Positions 5,741 through 6,795 of a DNA stretch of 6,795 nucleotides are shown one piece after another (within the stretch, counting starts at the first letter, position 1; every line of letters begins with the position of its first letter). The notes below the pieces were generated by a model. The model saw only the letters and a list, made by a program, of their open reading frames with translations. It did no database searches and was not told where the DNA came from. The DNA comes from Rubrobacter sp. (GTDB lineage Bacteria; Actinomycetota; Rubrobacteria; Rubrobacterales; Rubrobacteraceae): the NCBI GenBank assembly GCA_016781775.1, contig JADDPR010000509.1:1-6795 (forward strand), written 5' to 3'. A program made the position numbers and the translations under genes.

Positions 5741-6385
5741 CTAGGCGCCCCTCTTGAGCTTCCCGCGCGGCGCGGGACGGTCCCTGTCGCCGAAGTTCAC
5801 GGAAGGGGCGTGGAGGTCGTAGCGGATGGCGGCGAGGCGGAGGGCGAAGATCAGGGCCATAGAGACCGGCACGGCGAAGGTGGCGGGGACCTCCAGCCTC
5901 GTGAGCACAACGAAGAGGACGGCGCCGGCGATGGAGGCGGTCGCGTAGATCTCCTTGCGCAGCACGAGCGGGACCTCGGCGCACAGGACGTCGCGCATTG
6001 CGCCGCCCGCGGCGCCGGTCATCACGCCCATGACGACCACTATGGGGGCGGGGACGCCGAGAAGCTCCGCCGTCTGGGCGCCGGTTACGGTGAAGAGCGA
6101 GAGGCCGAAGGCGTCGGCGACGAGGAGCGAGCCGTCCGGGGGCCTGAAGAACCGGGTGTAGACGAGGATCGCGGCGGCGGCCGAGAGGATGGCGAGGAGG
6201 TAGGTGGGGTCGGAGATTCAGAACACCGGCCGGTCGAGGAGCACATCACGTAACGTCCCCCCGCCAACCGCCGTAACGACGGCGACGACGGTCACGCCGA
6301 AGAGGTCCATCCCCCTGCGCCCGGCCGTCAGCGCGCCGCTGACGGCGAAGACGGCGACGCCGAACATGTCGAGCAGGTAGATCAT
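5741..6385 (-). pseudogene. TRIC/UPF0126 (YicG-like) membrane protein gene with an in-frame TGA
   Basis: A 214-codon frame with the internal duplication of the UPF0126/TRIC family, small membrane proteins of about 205 residues; some bacterial members are described as glycine transporters or cation channels. The first repeat has SGALTAGRRGMDLFG (16-30) and GGGTLRDVLLDRPVF (41-55). The second has GAQTAELLG (102-110) and GAAGGAMRDVLCAEVPLVLR (124-143). Helices are evident at about 3-20, 28-44, 61-78, 88-105, 111-128, 146-163 and 168-185. Codon 56 is TGA (6220-6218), where relatives normally have Trp (PVFWI), so one base change TGG to TGA would explain it; the frame before and after is otherwise clean. 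Translation from ATG 6385 would stop after 55 residues, and no good restart lies nearby. The start has no strong ribosome binding site. It could be a true nonsense mutation, a sequencing error, or UGA readthrough. It lies 88 bp upstream of ald on the same strand. Confidence 0.82.
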
Positions 6386-6435
6386 CTTGCGGTAAGGGGC
6401 GCCGGGACGGCGCGGGTCGAGACCAGCATCTCCTT

Positions 6436-6464
6436 TGTATACACCAGGAGACCGACCGGGTCAC
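6436..6464 (-). promoter_or_regulatory. Possible promoter for the TRIC gene and ald cluster
   Basis: On the minus strand GTGACC (6464-6459) and TATACA (6441-6436) are separated by 17 bp and match the sigma-70 hexamers at four of six positions each. Transcription would begin roughly 45 nt before ATG 6385. The -10 region overlaps the 8-bp palindrome TGTATACA (6436-6443). This is tentative, resting on hexamer similarity and position in the divergent gap only. Confidence 0.3.
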
Positions 6465-6516
6465 GAAGAAGATCACACCCGGAGTTTGGGACGATGGTGG
6501 GGCGCCCGACGCCAGG

Positions 6517-6529
6517 GTATCAGTGATAC
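6517..6529. promoter_or_regulatory. 13-bp palindrome, tetO-like operator candidate
   Basis: GTATCA-G-TGATAC is a perfect inverted repeat with a one-base centre. Its central 11 bp, TATCAGTGATA, equal the centre of Tn10 tet operator O2 (TCCCTATCAGTGATAGAGA); the flanks differ. It lies in the gap between divergent genes, 36 bp before the ATG of the plus-strand hydrolase and just upstream of a possible -10 box TACGAT (6533-6538). This is good placement for a TetR-family repressor controlling that gene. No regulator gene is in the window. That it is an operator is inference; the palindrome itself is certain. Confidence 0.5.
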
Positions 6530-6565
6530 ACCTACGATTTGTCGGCCGAAGAAAGAGGCTTTCTC

Positions 6566-6795
6566 ATGGCGAAACCCGAGCGGATCGGGCCCGGCGTGTA
6601 TCGGGTGGACGCGGTAGGCTTGTCGAACTCGATCTCCGTGCTGCTTGTGGAGGGCGACGACGGCTGGACGCTCGTGGACTCCGGCCTCGGCTCGAGCGCG
6701 GGGCGCATCCGGGACGCGCTGATCTCCCTCGGCGGGGCCCCGGAAGATCTCAAGCGCGTCTACCTGACGCACCACCACCCGGATCACATCGGCGG
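6566..6795 (+). CDS. Metallo-beta-lactamase-fold hydrolase, N-terminal part (runs off the window)
   Basis: Start of an MBL-fold metal-dependent hydrolase, 76 complete codons visible. The first strands read GVYRVDAVGLSNSISVLLVE (10-29); Asp38 in LVDSGLG is the conserved acidic turn after the third strand. The metal-binding motif is at the window edge: THHHPDHIGG, with His69, His71, Asp73 and His74 in the HxHxDH pattern. ATG 6566 is preceded by AAAGAGG (6552-6558) 7 nt upstream. It is transcribed away from the rest of the window and so is probably a separate unit. The family includes glyoxalase II-like hydrolases, lactonases, beta-lactamases and many uncharacterised enzymes; the substrate cannot be told from the N-terminus. 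A candidate operator lies just upstream. Confidence 0.9.
   Translation, partial: MAKPERIGPGVYRVDAVGLSNSISVLLVEGDDGWTLVDSGLGSSAGRIRDALISLGGAPEDLKRVYLTHHHPDHIG

Noticed and set aside
3940..5757. 605-codon open frame on the plus strand opposite ald and the aminotransferase
   Set aside because: It is antisense to two genes with complete catalytic motifs, rich in Arg/Asp/Val/His, with no family motif. Long opposite-strand frames are a usual by-product of GC-rich codon bias.
6218..6220. Selenocysteine or general UGA-to-Trp recoding as the explanation of the TRIC TGA
   Set aside because: The position is a Trp in relatives, not Cys, and the family is not known for selenocysteine. The other minus-strand genes contain no internal TGA, so a point mutation or sequence error is the simpler reading.
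6246..6476. 76-codon minus-strand ORF starting at 6476
   Set aside because: It becomes Arg-rich where it overlaps the TRIC gene in another frame, and has no motif; a shadow frame.

Overview
The window is strongly GC-rich (about two thirds G+C by eye). Codons carry G/C in the third position, GTG and TTG starts occur, and transcription is mostly one-directional. This suits a high-GC actinobacterium. A Rubrobacter-like lineage is my guess from the flavour of the proteins, but nothing in the window proves the taxon.

Layout, reading the minus strand from right to left (its direction of transcription): a TRIC/UPF0126 membrane protein gene interrupted by an in-frame TGA (6385-5741); alanine dehydrogenase, ald (5652-4531); a class III PLP aminotransferase starting at GTG (4503-3118); a frameshifted, internally deleted remnant of an APC-type (GABA permease-like) amino acid transporter (3078-2738); an agmatinase-family ureohydrolase starting at TTG (2675-1725); a 261-bp gap with a strong hairpin and a candidate -10 box; and a GabD-type succinate-semialdehyde dehydrogenase (1463 to the left edge, lacking only its last few codons). 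On the plus strand at the right edge, a metallo-beta-lactamase-fold hydrolase begins at 6566 and runs off the window. A 180-bp divergent region separates it from the TRIC gene and holds a palindrome whose central 11 bp equal those of the Tn10 tet operator O2.

The intact minus-strand enzymes fit one catabolic route. The ureohydrolase could release urea from a guanidino compound: 4-guanidinobutyrate would give GABA directly, while agmatine would give putrescine. The aminotransferase could move the amino group of GABA (or another omega-amino acid) to pyruvate, giving succinate semialdehyde and alanine. Alanine dehydrogenase would recycle alanine to pyruvate with release of ammonium and NADH. GabD would oxidise the semialdehyde to succinate. 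The broken permease lies where an uptake gene would be expected, so this copy of the cluster has probably lost its own transporter. Enzyme families are well supported by sequence; substrates and the joint pathway are inferred from context.

No tRNA, rRNA, CRISPR array, insertion sequence or phage feature was seen. I found no clearly new system. The points most worth a second look are the two disrupted membrane-protein genes, the tetO-like site and the four-cysteine insert in the aminotransferase.
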